DNA of 64,000 nucleotides, taken from contig OY728137.1 of assembly GCA_963277665.1 (NCBI GenBank), positions 1,172,136,670 to 1,172,200,669 on the forward strand. The letters are read 5' to 3'. This document shows positions 44,737 through 58,723 of this stretch, one piece after another. The translations under genes and the position numbers were made by a program. The first letter of the stretch is position 1. Each line of letters begins with the position of its first letter. Origin of the DNA: Viscum album (lineage: Eukaryota; Streptophyta; Magnoliopsida; Santalales; Viscaceae). The notes under the pieces were generated by a model, which was not told the origin of the DNA, did no database searches, and saw only the letters and a program-made list of their open reading frames with translations.

Positions 44737-47700
44737 TATAAGGACCTGGACTTAGTACAGTACATATTCCTGAATTAAATGAATAATTCACATTGAGGAT
44801 CGTTTCAGGTTTAGAGTTTTATAGAATTAGGGCATAACTATTACATCTCGAAGATTACAAAGTAGGCACATCTACTCAGTTTCAATTTTTTTCACGAAAT
44901 AAAGTCTCTTGAACAAAAGATTCATGTCTAGTTACATGTTTTAGATAGCATAACATTTCCTTGATCCCATCCTTGACCTTATTCCACTTTATGTCCTCTA
45001 AAAAACATTTCAATAAAACTTGCGATGAGCATAAAAAGCTCAGTAAGGGTTATAACAATACTACCATAAAACATTAGTCTATGTATACATATGAATCAAT
45101 GAAATCATACTTTACTCATAAAACATAAGAACTTTAACATACCTTGTTAAATCATAAGATTTGGTAATAACTCATAGAAATCATAAGATGTAAAGGTAAC
45201 TTGAGGAATTCATAACATTCTTACGTAGGAAGTAACCCTCATGGTTACATTTGGAATACCCATCACAGTATATTCCCAAAATCACTTCGGAGATACCTTA
45301 CTGTTTAACTCCTTCACGTTACCCAATGCATTGTAGAGCTATATCGGAATCACCCTCCCTTAGTTTATCATGGAACCACCCGATTTCATAAACATTGCCC
45401 AAGAACCAGAACATAATCATAACACTTAACACATGCATAAAATAAACATAAAATTTCCACATTTCAATCACAAGAGATCATATCATGATATTATCATAAA
45501 TAAGAACATCTAATAAAATCATTAAAACTCTATGAGATAAAAATCCCTTTATACTTTGAAAATATTAAAAGAAGACATTTAAAAGAGAATTTAGAATCAA
45601 AGTGTCTCATACCACTTCGAATATTTTGAAAGGGTTTTAAATGATTCATGTCCCTATGAATAAATCCTTAAAACCATATTTAAATCATTGACATGGATGA
45701 TAAATGTTTAAAAGAATAAATCCTTAAAATTATTTAAAACAATGTTTTAATAAAACAGTATTTTCCATTTTGAACATTTAAATTATAAGCCACATGAAAG
45801 TAGACCATTTTCAAAACATTTATATGACTTTAGTATAGACATAATATGGATATGGAAAGTAAAAGGGGTTGTATATACACATTATAAAATAATAAAAGTG
45901 CATATCATTAAGAAATGTCTCAATGAGAATAAATTGAGATTTAATCCCAATCAAGGATCATTCCATTAGAGCATTGATAAAGAAATGACATAATTATGTG
46001 TGACAAATATAAATACACTAAATATAAGTGGATACTCAGAGTTAAAAATCATACTTCATCCACACATATTCATAGTACTACATAATCAAGATGTAGAGGT
46101 TTAACCCAAATAGTTGGAATTGGGTTAAGAAGTTCCTTTGCAAAAATTCGATAGCATAACGGCATCACATAAAATTTTAGAAAAAGAGTTGATGAGAGAG
46201 ATAAAGTGTATATCATCACATGGATATAAAATTTACATCAATAAGGATATATAAGAACATATCACAACATAAGAATATGTAATTAAGAAGACAAAACAAA
46301 AAATAAGTCTTTTAAAAATAGGAAGGTGAAAGGTTCCCTTACCGAATTGGGTAACTTTCGAAACGTACACCCCATGAAAGAAGGACTATACAACATTGAT
46401 GTAAATACACATAAACAAAAGTATATTAAAATAAGAGTATAATATTGGGAATTACATATACCACTCAAATTAAATGGTGGCAAATGTATCATAAATCTCA
46501 CGAGAATAAAAGTGAGATGAAAAACCCCTTACGAAAACTCGGCAGCCTAACAGAACCACTTAGAACTTCCAAAAAAATGGATTGATGAAATCAAATAGGG
46601 TATCTCATAATATGAACATAGAAATTAAAGTAATAGGAATATAAAAGAACATACCCCAACATAAGAAATATGATCTTAAAAGAAATAACATAAAAGAGAG
46701 TACTTAAAAATAAAGAGATAGGTATGATCTGTTACCTCATGTCTGACTTGTCTTGTTCGTTTCTTTATATTCCTGAATAATAAACTTTCGTCAATTTATA
46801 ATTTCTTAAGGTGATCCTTTAAATATTATTATTCAGTTCGTATAATATATTATAATGTTATAATAATTGGTTATTAATGTGAGTTCATATCAGACATTTT
46901 TGTCGATGATTGGTACATGAGTCAAAAATGAACTTGTTTGAAAATGATTTTCCATGTAGTTATAAGTTAATAATCTACAGAATAGTATTAATGATTTAAA
47001 TATCATATATAACCAGTACTTACACATTTGATACTATTCCATAACATTTGGAGATAAAAAGAAATGAAATGCACCGTTTATGGAGACGGTAGGCCATACG
47101 TATGCCTGAACACTACTTTCATTTCTTTGACATATTAATAGAATTAAAAATAATGGAGAGATATATATATTATAATTCCAGTAAAATATTTATGTTTTAT
47201 AGGTCACATATGTTCATTAATTTCATTCTTTATACATTCCATGTATTTCATGAACGAGTCACATCACTTGAGGGGGTTGTAGTCCACACTTCCTCGTATG
47301 AAATTATCGCATTTGCACAACAGGAAAAGCATAAAGATATGTTTTAAATATAAAACAAAGAAGCATTTGGAAAAAATAAATACCATATATATCATATATA
47401 AAATACAGTGACATCATAATGGCCACAATGAAAGGTGTTAAGAGAAGATTGAACAATCATCGTTTCGTGAGGCAGTAATCTGTCATCCAGAGAAACAGTA
47501 CGTTATTTAACCATTAGGCGGAGGTGTGTGTAAGTGTAACTCGAATACATAACATAAGAACATCCTAGTATATTTAAGATACCGGTTTTGTTACAAAATA
47601 AAGGATCAAAAAGAGTTTAAGTGTTTGTAGAAGAAAAATAAAACAAAAGAACACAAGTGAAGACATTGCCTTTAAATCGGGTAAGTCATCTGGGCTTGAA

Positions 47701-49466
47701 CCAAAATGGTTTCTTGAAGAGTATTCTGCCAAAGGTGAGGCTTCAATGATACAGATATGGATGTGTATAGATGAAATGGGAAGGTTTTGTCCGAGACAAA
47801 GGCTTGAGAGGTTTGGGTAAGGTGGTAGAGGTGGGGGCCTTTTATAAGAGAAGAGGAGGGACACTCTTGGAAATTTATAAAATATTACTTTATTATAAAA
47901 TGATTTTCGGCTTTTAAAGGTCCCAAAAGGATATATTTAGAGGATAAGGTGATAATGTTTCTAAATCCACCCATAAAAGTATTTTGTGACAACTTTAAGA
48001 CTTATATTTCACCCTATCTTCTCATTTTATTTAAATCATTCATTTATGTGGTAATCACTGCATCATCACGGTGTCATAAATAAAATACATTATTTATTGT
48101 TTAAAAATTATAAAAAAATATCATGATGTAGGAAATATTTTTAAATTTCTAAATAATATTTATAGTAAAAAATATGACTTTTATAACCCCATGTAAAAAT
48201 AAATTTTAGTAGAATAGTACATGTTTGTGACATTTTAATTTTAACTTTAAATAAAAAGTTATTAAAGTCATTTTCCAACCAAAGTGGCTCCATGTGGTCC
48301 CCAAGTTGACCCATGGATTGTATTGGTCGGCCATGACTCATCCAATAAAGGTAGGACATGTGTCAAGGTCATTTCATATTATTATAACATTATCTTTACC
48401 TTAAATTACACTAATTACCTCTAATCGCGATTAATAAAACTTAAAATTTACTATTCACCAAAAAACTATTTTAATATAATTGAACCACATTTTACTTACT
48501 AATGACAACCATGTATGTCGGATTTTTGAAAATTAAATCACAGAAGTGGTAAAGTTTCATTTAAATGAAAAATCAGTTACTTTAACTACCACTTAGTGGT
48601 TTCACTATTCATCAAAAATAGAAGTTTTTCAGAAAAATACCAAAAATTCACCATAAGCTATATTTGATATTCCGAATTCAAAAATGATGTCTTTTTTACA
48701 AAATATAAAATATATATGTTTCATTAATTAATTTAATAACTCATTCCCGCTGTCAAAACAAATAGCATGTTTTTAAGAAACAATATCTATTAAAAGATTG
48801 ACACTTGTTTAAGTCCAATTTCAAAGTGAAAATAATTCCAATGACCACCATTGGATTAAATGGTAAAAATATATTCTAAATACACTTTAATAACAATTAA
48901 AAAGATAATATATCCATACAAATAAATCAGATTAAAAGGAGGTTTTGAATTAAAATGCAACATTTTCACTAAAAATGATCTTTATTGAAAAAATAACAAA
49001 AAATTTCACAAAGTAAATTTTGATGTACAGATTCTAAAGAAGGATTTCATTTTGTCAAATACAACATATAAAATTGTCAAAAGTATATTTAAAATGCGTT
49101 CTCCATCAAAAGGTGGTTAATCGACATTTTAAAGAATATTAAAATATTTACGCTTAAAATTGGATTCATTCGCATTTTAAGCCTCTAACATTTATTGGAT
49201 AAAAGATAGAATATTTGACAAAAATATATAATCATTTTGTAGTTACTTCCATTCATTCCCACCATTACAATGGCTAGGCGTTAACTACCATTTAAAATAA
49301 TATTATTTTATTATTAGTGTGCAACGTAAGATTTCAAAGAAACTCGTTGTTCCGTATTGGATACGCCATCGAGCATAGAATTCCCTTTAAAGTAGTATTA
49401 AAATTTTACTCACAAATATTGATAAACATTAGAATGTAATATTATTTTTTTAACTGGGATGTTACA
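44737..49466 (-). repeat. L1 LTR 3, 4730 bp
   Basis: Full length. TATA sequence at 47840-47848, palindromic motif at 47081-47107 (core changed to CATACGTATG), conserved CTCAGTAAGGGTTATA motif near 45040. Confidence 0.88.
47840..47848 (-). promoter_or_regulatory. L1 LTR 3 TATA box
   Basis: CTTATAAAA on the - strand in the same context as LTR 2. Confidence 0.65.
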
Positions 49467-50439
49467 TCCTTCCCCCCTTTTGGAAATTGCATCCTTGCAA
49501 TTTCAAAATAGGGCTTGGAAACATCATTGAAAGTCCCACATCGGAACCAGAGTCAATAATACTATCACATTAAAATAAGGGGAGAGAATTACAAAGGTCA
49601 CCCGAGTTAACTCATACTAGGATTCCAAGTATGAAAATATGGATATGGAGGAGAAAACAAAGGGTCATTTTCTCATGTAGAGTGATAGTAAACATGTCTG
49701 GGAGAAAGTTAACCACAAGAAAATCACAAACTTGTGATGGGTTAAACGGTATTCGATTCCCCAGTCAGAAAAGTTAACAGACAACATTTTTTATTTAAGT
49801 TACTCTTCATTGAGGAATTTATTTTTGAGCTTAACTAAATAACAATGAAACAAACTTACTTTTCACGTAGACTTTCAACTTTTACTAGATTCCTTAATCA
49901 AACTCATATTTTCTCCAAAAGACGAGTATTTAGGAAGACTTGTATGCATTAAGAGTACTATAATCAACTTCTTGAGAATCACCTAATCCATAAAAGAGAA
50001 CTATATATTTCCCATGTCTTTAGATCTCAACCAAAACCAAACTAAAAAGTTTAGTACGAGATCAGATAATCACCAAAAAGAATATTTTTTTTTTACAAAA
50101 AGAAAAACTACTCCTAATCTCCAAAAATTTTCAAATAAAACCCAAAGACCAACTAAGACCATTTAATAAATAGTCTGTCCATATAAATATTCAATGTCAA
50201 CCCAACTAAGATTGAAACCCAAATATTTGAAGGATTTAAACACATAGTCTCCCAAGTTACAAATTAACATTTATCTCCAAATAACATCAGTTGCTCTTAA
50301 AGTCTCATGCTGAAAAGTAATTAACCCAATCACATATCCTCCCTGATAGGTTAATAATTTCCATAGATAACCAAAAATCAACTTAATTGTGATTCATAAA
50401 ATCATATAACTAAAAATAATTAGTCAAACTAACCTGGGA

Positions 50440-50514
50440 CTTCACGTAGTCCAGTGGTAGGTGATAAATACCAGTCAAACTTTGGTTGTGGGTTCGATTC
50501 CTGCAGCTTTGTCC
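50440..50514 (+). other. tRNA-like sequence, copy 4
   Basis: A box TAGTCCAGTGG at 50447-50457, B box GGTTCGATTCC at 50491-50501. Confidence 0.62.
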
Positions 50515-50713
50515 GACGTGATGGGATGTCACACGGTCTACGTGTTTTCCTTTCTCCAAAACTATATATTTCTTCAAACATTACCCAAAAAAAGATAAAA
50601 TCTTCAAAAATAACCATAAAATAATTTAACCTCAAGTTTATCTCATGCCGTTCATATTCAATCATAACGAATAGTAACCCATAATTACCTCAAAAGTAAG
50701 GATCTTATAAAGC

Positions 50714-50950
50714 CTAATGGTTACCTTAATAATTATTACCTGAACTTCCACATCGAGTTGGTTCTCCCATACATGATGAATTAGAGAACTTACCAAGGTT
50801 TAAGTGGTTGATCATGACTCATGATAGTTGGTATGGAATAACCACGAGATTTCTCATTGAATCCCCCATTTTATCTAGTCTCTTAATTAGAGAACCAGCA
50901 TAGTTTCCTTCAAACCCATTATCACTTTGGTGCCTACTAGATACATCCAT
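50714..50950 (-). pseudogene. L1 gag-like start, copy 3
   Basis: Reads MDVSSRHQSDNGFEGNYAG, SLIKRLDKMGDSMRNLVVIP, then a stop soon after, near 50816. Otherwise collinear with the open copies. Confidence 0.5.
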
Positions 50951-51962
50951 TTACTAAAACAAAAAATTTCTGTGTGAGTATATCAACAAAATCATCATGT
51001 AATAAAGAGGAAGATAAACACTAAGATATAATTTTCCAAGTTATCTCAAACTCCTTCCAACTTTAATAAATAACAATGTCTCTATCTAATATAATAACCA
51101 TTATGGTTATACACTACTTTTCACTTATGCTTAAACAACACTCTAACCTCTAATGTTATCTCAACCAACATTTGATACCAACTATAAGGACCCAGCCTTA
51201 GTACAATACCTATTATTTTATTAAATGAATAATTCACATAGAGGATCTTTTCAGGTTTAGAGTTTTAGAGATTTAGGACATAACAATTACATCTCAAAGA
51301 TTAAAAAGTAGGCACATCTATTCAGTTTCCACTTTTTTCACGAAATAAATACTCTTGAACAAAAGATTCATGTCTAGTTCCTTGTTTTAGACAAAATAAC
51401 ATTTCCTTGATCCCATCCTTGACCCTATTCCACTTTATGTCCTGTGAAAAGCATTTCAAAAAAATATGGGATTATCATAAAAAGCTCAGTAAGGGTTATA
51501 ACAATACGGAGAGAAAAAATTAGTCCATGTATACATAATAATCAATGAAATCATGCTTTCCTCATAAAACATAAGCACTTTAACATACCTTGTTAAATCA
51601 TAAGATTTTGGAATAACTGATAGAAATCATAAGACGTAAAGGTAACTTGAGGCATTCCTAACATTCTTATGTAGGGAGTAACCCTCATGGTTACGTTTGG
51701 AATACCCATCACAGTATATTCCCTAAATCTCTTCGTTGAAACCATACCGTTTAACTCCTTCGTGTTACCCAATGCATTGGAGAGCTATATTGGGCTCACC
51801 CGCCCTTAGTTTATCACAGAACCACCCGATTTCATAAACATTTCCCAGGAATCATAACAGAATCATAAGACTTAACACATGCATAAAAGAAACATAAAAT
51901 TTCCACATTTCAATCACAAGATATCACATCATGATATTATCATAAATAAAAACATATAATAA

Positions 51963-53046
51963 CAGACTAAAAATTAAATTTTTTATTATGTCAACACTTT
52001 TTAGGAAAAAGTGAGAAACCACACATCACATCAACAAACACCACTTCACTATTTCAAAACTTCAGCACTTCATCGTTTCACAACATCATCACTCCACCAT
52101 TTCACCACTCCAAACAAACCATGACCATCAAACATCAAGTGTTCATACCACCAAACACCACAAAACATACCAAATAAACAAAATCAAACATCCAAACTAG
52201 AAGCCTTCAAAGAAAGTGTTAGAGACACCATAAGAAGTCCAGGAAACCATAGATCAAGAGCACGAAACTAGGAAAGCATGAGCAGCCCTCGGACCTAACC
52301 TTCTCGAAAGCCCACCGATGCGACCATCGACACCAGCCCAAATCCGCACACCCAATGACAAACACCAAAGAGGTTTGGAAAAACCTTAAAACAATGTGAG
52401 AAAGCCTCCTGAAAATCCGGGAAGAACATTCACAAAAGGCCAAAGAGAGAGGTAGATTGAAGATGGAACAGGCCGTTCTGATGGCACAAACCAACCCAGA
52501 GCCATCCTAGGGGCATCCTCATGCAAAGACCACTCTGAAAAACCCTCATGCCATTCTACAAATCTAGAAAGAAATACCAAATAATACAAGTAATTAGAAC
52601 CGAAGGACCTCCCCCCTCCGAGCGCACACCAGGTCAACATCGAGCCTCATCTGAGGAGAAGGTCACCGGGGACACGCTGAGCCGACTCGCTGTAGATCGG
52701 TGAACTCCTGACCCTTGCATGGAAAAACAAGACTAGATCTATACCATCACTGGGCCAACACTCCAGCCAGATCTGTGCTTGGACCATCACAAGGGGAGAG
52801 GATGCCAGATCTACACCTTGTCGAGCCAACGTGCTGGGATGAAGAAGCAGAAGCTTCGTCGGAACCATCTTTGATTTGACCTGTCAGGGAGACGACCGGA
52901 AGACGAAGCCATCGCCGAGGCACACCGATGCCAAGATGAGAGCGCCGACCCTAACCATGCCACGCCAAAGGAGGGGATGGAAGAAGGAATAAAAAGAAAC
53001 CCAAGGTCGAGAGGAGGAGAGCACCGCGCCACTCAAATGCCTTCCC
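51963..53046 (-). mobile_element. GC-rich insert with 14-bp target duplication, class unknown
   Basis: Flanked by AAAACATATAATAA (51949-51962) and AAAACATCTAATAA (53047-53060); other LTR copies have this sequence once. No inverted ends are visible. The - strand starts GC-rich (GGGAAGGCATTTGAGTGG) and ends AT-rich (AATAAAAAATTTAATTTTTA), which, with the long duplication, points to target-primed retroposition on the - strand, such as a truncated LINE, SINE-like element or processed transcript. 52020-52120 has a loose repeat of CACTTCA-type units. Overlapping open frames at 52219-53066 match nothing I recognise. Confidence 0.75.
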
Positions 53047-55386
53047 AAAACATCTAATAAAATCATTAAAACTCTATGAGATAAAAATCCCTTTATACTT
53101 TGAAAATATTAAAATATTACATTTAAAAGAATTTTTATAATCAATGTGTCCCATACCACTTTGAATATTTTGAAAGGGTTTTAAAACATTCATGTCCCAA
53201 TGAATAAATCCTTAAAACAATTTTTAAAACATGGACATGGATGATAAATGTTTAAAAGAATAAATCTTTAAAATCATTTAAAACAATGTTTTAATAAAAG
53301 AGTCCTTTTCCATTTTGAACATTTAAATTATATGCTACATGGAAGTAGACCATTTTTAAAACATTTAAATGAATTTAGTATAGACATAATTTGGATATGG
53401 AAAGTCAAAGGGGAGGTATATACACTTTATAAATGAATAAAAGTGCATATCATTAAGAAATGTGTCAATGAGAAGAAATTGAGATTTAATCCCAATCAAG
53501 GATCATGCCGTTAGAGCAAGGATAAATAAATGACATAATTATGTGTGAAAAATATAAATACACTAAATATAAGTGGATACTCAGTGTAAAACAATCAGAT
53601 GTCATCCACACATATTCATAGTACATCAAAATCAAGTAGTAGAGGTTTAACACAAATAATTGGAATTGGGTTAAGAAGTTCCCTTGCAAAAATTCGATAT
53701 CCTAATGGCATCACATCAAATTATAGAAAAAGAGTTAATGAGAGAGATAAAGGGTATCTCATCAAATGGACATAAAATTTATAGTAATAAGGATATATAA
53801 TAACATATCCCAACATAATAATATGTAATTAAAAAGACAAAACAAAAAGACGTCTTTTTAAAATAGGAGGGTGAAAGGTTCTCTTACCGACTTGGGTAAC
53901 TTTCGAAACATACACCCAATGATAGAAGGACTATACAAAATTGATGTAAATAATTATAAACAAAATTATATTACACAAAGATTATAATAATCGGCAGTAC
54001 ATATACCACTCAAATGAAATAGTGGAAAATGTAGAATAAATCTCACTGGAATATAAGTGAGATGAAAAACCCCTTAGGAAAACTCGACAGCCTAACTACA
54101 CCACTTAAAACTTCCAAAAAAATAGATTGATGAAATAAAATACGGTCTCTCATCATATGAAAATAGAAATTACAGTAATATTAATATAAAATAACATCCC
54201 CCTTCATAATAAAGAGTAGCTTAAAAGAAGCGAAATAAAAGAGAGTACTTAAAAAGAAAGAGATAGGTAGGATCCCTTACCTCAAGTCCGACTTGTCTTG
54301 TTCATTTCATTATATTCCTGAATAATAAACTTTGGTCAATTTATAATTGCTTAAGGTCCTCCTTTAAATATTATTATTCATTTCATATCACATTTTTATA
54401 ATGTTATAATAATTTGTTGATAAAGTGAGTTAATATCAGATGTTTTTGTTGATGTTTGGTACATGAGTCAAAAAATGAACTTGTTTGAAAATGATTGTCC
54501 ATATAGTTATAAGTAAATCATCTCCAGAATAGTATTAATGATTTAAATGTCATATATAGAAAGTAAATATTCATTTTATACTATTCCAGAGCATTTGGAG
54601 ATAAAAAGAAATGAAATGCACCGTTTATGGAGATGGTAGGTCGTACGTACACATGAATGCTACTTTCATTTCTATGACATATTAATGGAATTAAAAATAA
54701 TTGAGAGATATATATATTAAAATTCCAGTATAATATATATGTTTTATAGGTCACATAAGTTCATTAATTTCATTATTTATACATTCCATGTATTGAATAA
54801 ACGAGTCACATCACTTGAGGGGGTGGTAGTCCACACTTCCTCGTATGAAATTATCGCATTTGCACAACAGGCAAAGCATAAAGGTATGTTTTAAATATAC
54901 AATATAGAAGCATTTGGAAAAAATAAATACCATATATATCATATATAAAATATAGTGAAATCATAATGGCCACCATTAAAGGTGTTAAGAGAAGATTGAA
55001 CAATAATCGTTTCGTGAGGCAGTAATTCGCCATCCACAGAAATAGTATGTTATTTAACCATTAGATGGAGGTGTGTGTAAGTGTAGCTCGAATCCATCAC
55101 CTAAAAACATCCTAGTATATTGAAAATACTAGTTTTGTTACAAAATAAAGGAATAAAAAGAGTTTAGGGGTTTGTAGAAGCAAAATAAAACAAAATAACA
55201 CAAGTGAAGTGATTACCTTTAAATCGGGTAACTATTATTGGTTTGAACCAAAAGGGTTTCTTGAAGAGCATTCTGCCAAAGGTGAGGCTTCAATTATGAA
55301 TATAGGGATGTGGAGAGATGGAATGGGAAGATGTTGGCCGAGACAAAGGCTTGATAGGTGTCGGTAAGGTGGTAGAGCTGGGGGCC

Positions 55387-55395
55387 TTTTATAAG
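55387..55395 (-). promoter_or_regulatory. L1 LTR 4 TATA box
   Basis: CTTATAAAA on the - strand in the conserved context. Confidence 0.65.
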
Positions 55396-57984
55396 AGAAG
55401 AGGAGGGGCACTCTTGGAAAGTTATAAAATATTACATTATTATGAAATTATTTTCGGATTTTAAAGGTCCCAAAAGGATATATTTCGAGGATAAGGTGAT
55501 AAGGTTTCTAAATTTACCCATAAAATAGGTTTTTGACAAGTGTAAGACTTATACTGTACCCTCTCATCTCATTTTATTTAAATCGTTCATTTATGAGGTT
55601 ATCACTGCATCATTACGGTGTCATAAATAAAATAATTTATTTAATGTATAAAAATTATAAAAAAAATATCATGATGTAGGAAATATATTTAGATTTCTAA
55701 TGAATATTTATAGTCAAAAAAATGACTTGTATTACCCCGTGAAAAAATTATTTTAGTAAAACAATACGTGTTTGTGACATTTTAATTTTAACTTTAAATA
55801 AAATGTTATTATTGTCATTTTCCAACCAAAGTGGCTCCATGGGGTCCCCAAGGTGACCAATGGATTTCCTTGGTCGGCCATGACTCATCCAATATGGTTA
55901 GGATATGTCTCATGGTCATTTCATATTAATATAACATTATCTTTACCTTAAATTTAACTAATTACCTCTAATCGCGAATAATAAAACTTAAAAGTTACTA
56001 TTCACAAAAAAATTAGTTTAATCTCATTGAACCCTATTTTACTTCCTAATGACAACCATGTATTTCGGATTTTTTAAAATCAAATCACAGAAGTGGTAAA
56101 GTTTCATTTAAATGAAAAATCAGTTTCTTCAACTACCACTTAGTGGTATCACTATTCATCAAAGATTGAAGTTTTTTCGAAAAATACCAAAAAATCAGCC
56201 TAAGATATATTCGATATTCTGAATTCAATAATGATTTATTTTTTAATATTTTTAAAATATATAATTTTCATTAATTAATTTAATAATTAATTTCCACTGT
56301 CAAAATAAATAGCGTGTTTTTAGAAAACAATATCTATTAAAAGATTGACACTTGTTTAAGTCCAATTTCAAAGTGAAATTAATTCTGATGACCACAATTG
56401 GATTAAATGGTAAAAGTATATTCTAAATACACTTTAATATATATTAAAAAGATAATCTATCCATATAAATAAATCAGATGAAATTGAGTTTTTGAATAAA
56501 AATGCAACATTTTCAATAAAAATGATCTTTATCGGAAAAATAACAAACAATTACACAAAGTAAATGTTGATGTCCAGATTCTAATAAAGGATTTTAATTT
56601 GTCAAATAAAACATATAAAATTGTCAAAAGTATATTTAAAAAGGGTTCTCCATCAAAAGATGATTAATCAACCTTTTAAATAATATTAGAATATTTACGC
56701 TTAAAATTGGATTCACTTGTATTTTAAGCCTCTAACATTTATTGGATAAAAGTAAGAATATTTGACAAAAATATATAATCATATTTTAGTTACTTATGTT
56801 CATTCCCACCATTAAAACTTCTAGGCATTAACTAGCATTTAAAATAATAATATTTTATTATTATTGTGCAACGTAAGATTTCAAAGAAACTCGTAGTTGC
56901 TTATTGGGTACACCATCGAGCATAGAATACCCTTTAAAGTATTATTAAAATTTTATTCACAAATATTGATAAACATTAGAATGTATTATTATTTATTTAC
57001 CTAGAATGTTACATCCTCCCCCCCTTTTGAGAATTGCTTCCCCACAATTTCAAAATTGGGCTTGGAAACATCATTGAAAGCCCCATATCGGAAAAAGTGT
57101 CAGTAAAACTATAACTTTAAAAGAAAGGGAGAGAGGTACAAAGGTCACTAGAGGTAACCCGTAGTAGGATTCCAAGTATGAAAATATGGATATGGAGGAG
57201 AAAACAAAGGGTCAGGTTCTGATGGAGAGTGATAGTAAACATGTATACGATAAAGTTAACCACAAGAAAATCACAAACTTGTGATGGGTTAAACGGTATT
57301 CGATTTCCCAGTAGGAAAAGTTAACAGACAACATTTTTGTTTTAAGTTACTCTTCATTGAGGATTTTATTTTTGATCATAACTAAATCATAATTAAACAT
57401 ACTTACTTGTCACATAGACTTTCAACTTTTACTAGATTCTTTCATCAAACTCATATTTTCTCCAAAAGACGAGTATTTAGGAAGACTTGTTTGCATTAAG
57501 AGTACTATAATCAACATCTTGAGAATCACCTAATCCATAAAATAGAACTATATATTTTCCATGTATTTAGATCTTAACCAAAACCAAACCAAAAATTTTA
57601 GTACGAGATCAGATAATACCCAAAAAGGATATTTTTTTAGAAAAAGAAAAACCACTCCTAATCTCCAAAATTTGTCAAAGAAAACCCAATGTTCAACGAA
57701 GACCATTCAATAAACAATTTGTCCACAAAATTATTCAAAGTAATCCCAACTAAGATTGCAACCCAAATATTTCAAGGATTTAATCACATAGTCTCCCATG
57801 GTACAAATTAACCTTTATCCCCGAATAACATCAGTTGCTTTTAATGTCTCATGCTGAAAAGTAAATTAACCGAATCACATATCCTCCATGATAGGTTAAT
57901 AATTTTCATAGATAACCCAAAATCAACATAATATTGATTCATAAAATCATCTAACTATATATAATTAGTCAAAATAACCAGGTA

Positions 57985-58059
57985 ATTTACGTAGTCTAGT
58001 GGTAGGCGATAAATACCAGTCACACTTTGGTTGTGGTTTCGATTCCCGCAGCTTTGTCC
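57985..58059 (+). other. tRNA-like sequence, copy 5
   Basis: A box TAGTCTAGTGG at 57992-58002. The B box is damaged (GGTTTCGATTCC, about 58035) by a substitution. Confidence 0.6.
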
Positions 58060-58254
58060 GACATGATGGGTTGTCACACGGTCTGCGTGTCTTACATTTT
58101 CCAAAACTATATAATTCATAAAAAATTCCCCAAAATGAGATAAAATCTTCAAAAATAACCATAACATAATTTATCCTCAATTTTATCTCATGTCATTCAT
58201 ATTCCATCATAACGTACAGTAACCCATAATTACCTCAAAAGTATCTTATAAACC

Positions 58255-58491
58255 CTAATGGTTACCTTTATAATTATTACCTAAACTTCCACATCGAGTT
58301 GGTTCCCTCATACATGATGCATTAGAGAAATTACCATGGTTCAAGTGGTTGATCATGACTCCTGATAGTTTGTTTAGAATAACCACGAGATTTCTCATTA
58401 AATCCCCCATTTCATCCAGTCTCTTAATCAGAGAACCACCACAGTTTCCTTCAGACCCATTGTCAGTTTGGGGCCTGCTTGATCCATCCAT
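58255..58491 (-). CDS. L1 gag-like short ORF, copy 4 (open)
   Basis: 78 codons, MDGSSRPQTDNGSEGNCGG then SLIKRLDEMGDLMRNLVVIL. It is the second copy free of stops, differing from the 43296-43532 frame at about a dozen residues. Function and expression unknown. Confidence 0.4.
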   Translation of the reverse strand: MDGSSRPQTDNGSEGNCGGSLIKRLDEMGDLMRNLVVILNKLSGVMINHLNHGNFSNASCMREPTRCGSLGNNYKGNH

Positions 58492-58723
58492 TTACTAAAA
58501 AAATAAAGTTCAGTGTGAGTACATCAACAAAATCATCATGTTGTAAAGAGGAAGATAAACACTAATATATAATTATCCAAGTTATCTCAAACTCATTCCA
58601 ACTTTCCTAAATAACAATGTCTCTATCTAATAAAATAACCATTTTGGTTATGCACAACTTTTCACTTATTCTTAAACAACACTCTAACCTCTAAAGTTAT
58701 CTAAACCGACCTTTGATACCAAC

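Larger units (their letters stand above)
49467..51182 (-). other. L1 internal domain 3, 1716 bp
   Basis: Full length. Polypurine tract AAAAGGGGGGAAGGA (- strand) at the LTR 3 edge, GTCCCACATCG at 49533-49543, tRNA-like copy 4, gag-like start with stop, and primer binding site at 51168-51180. Confidence 0.85.
51183..57013 (-). repeat. L1 LTR 4, interrupted by a 1.08-kb insert
   Basis: 5831 bp, of which about 1.1 kb is the insert and duplicated target at 51963-53060; without it the length is about 4.73 kb like the others. TATA at 55387-55395, palindromic motif at 54628-54652. Confidence 0.87.
57014..58723 (-). other. L1 internal domain 4, 1710 bp
   Basis: Full length. The polypurine tract on the - strand includes GGGGGGGAGGA. 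The 35916-type motif is decayed to GCCCCATATCG (57080-57090). It has tRNA-like copy 5, an open gag-like frame and a primer binding site at 58709-58721. Confidence 0.85.

Noticed and set aside
52219..53066. Five overlapping - strand ORFs in the GC-rich insert
   Set aside because: Open because of high GC; different frames overlap, no family resemblance, no single long frame.
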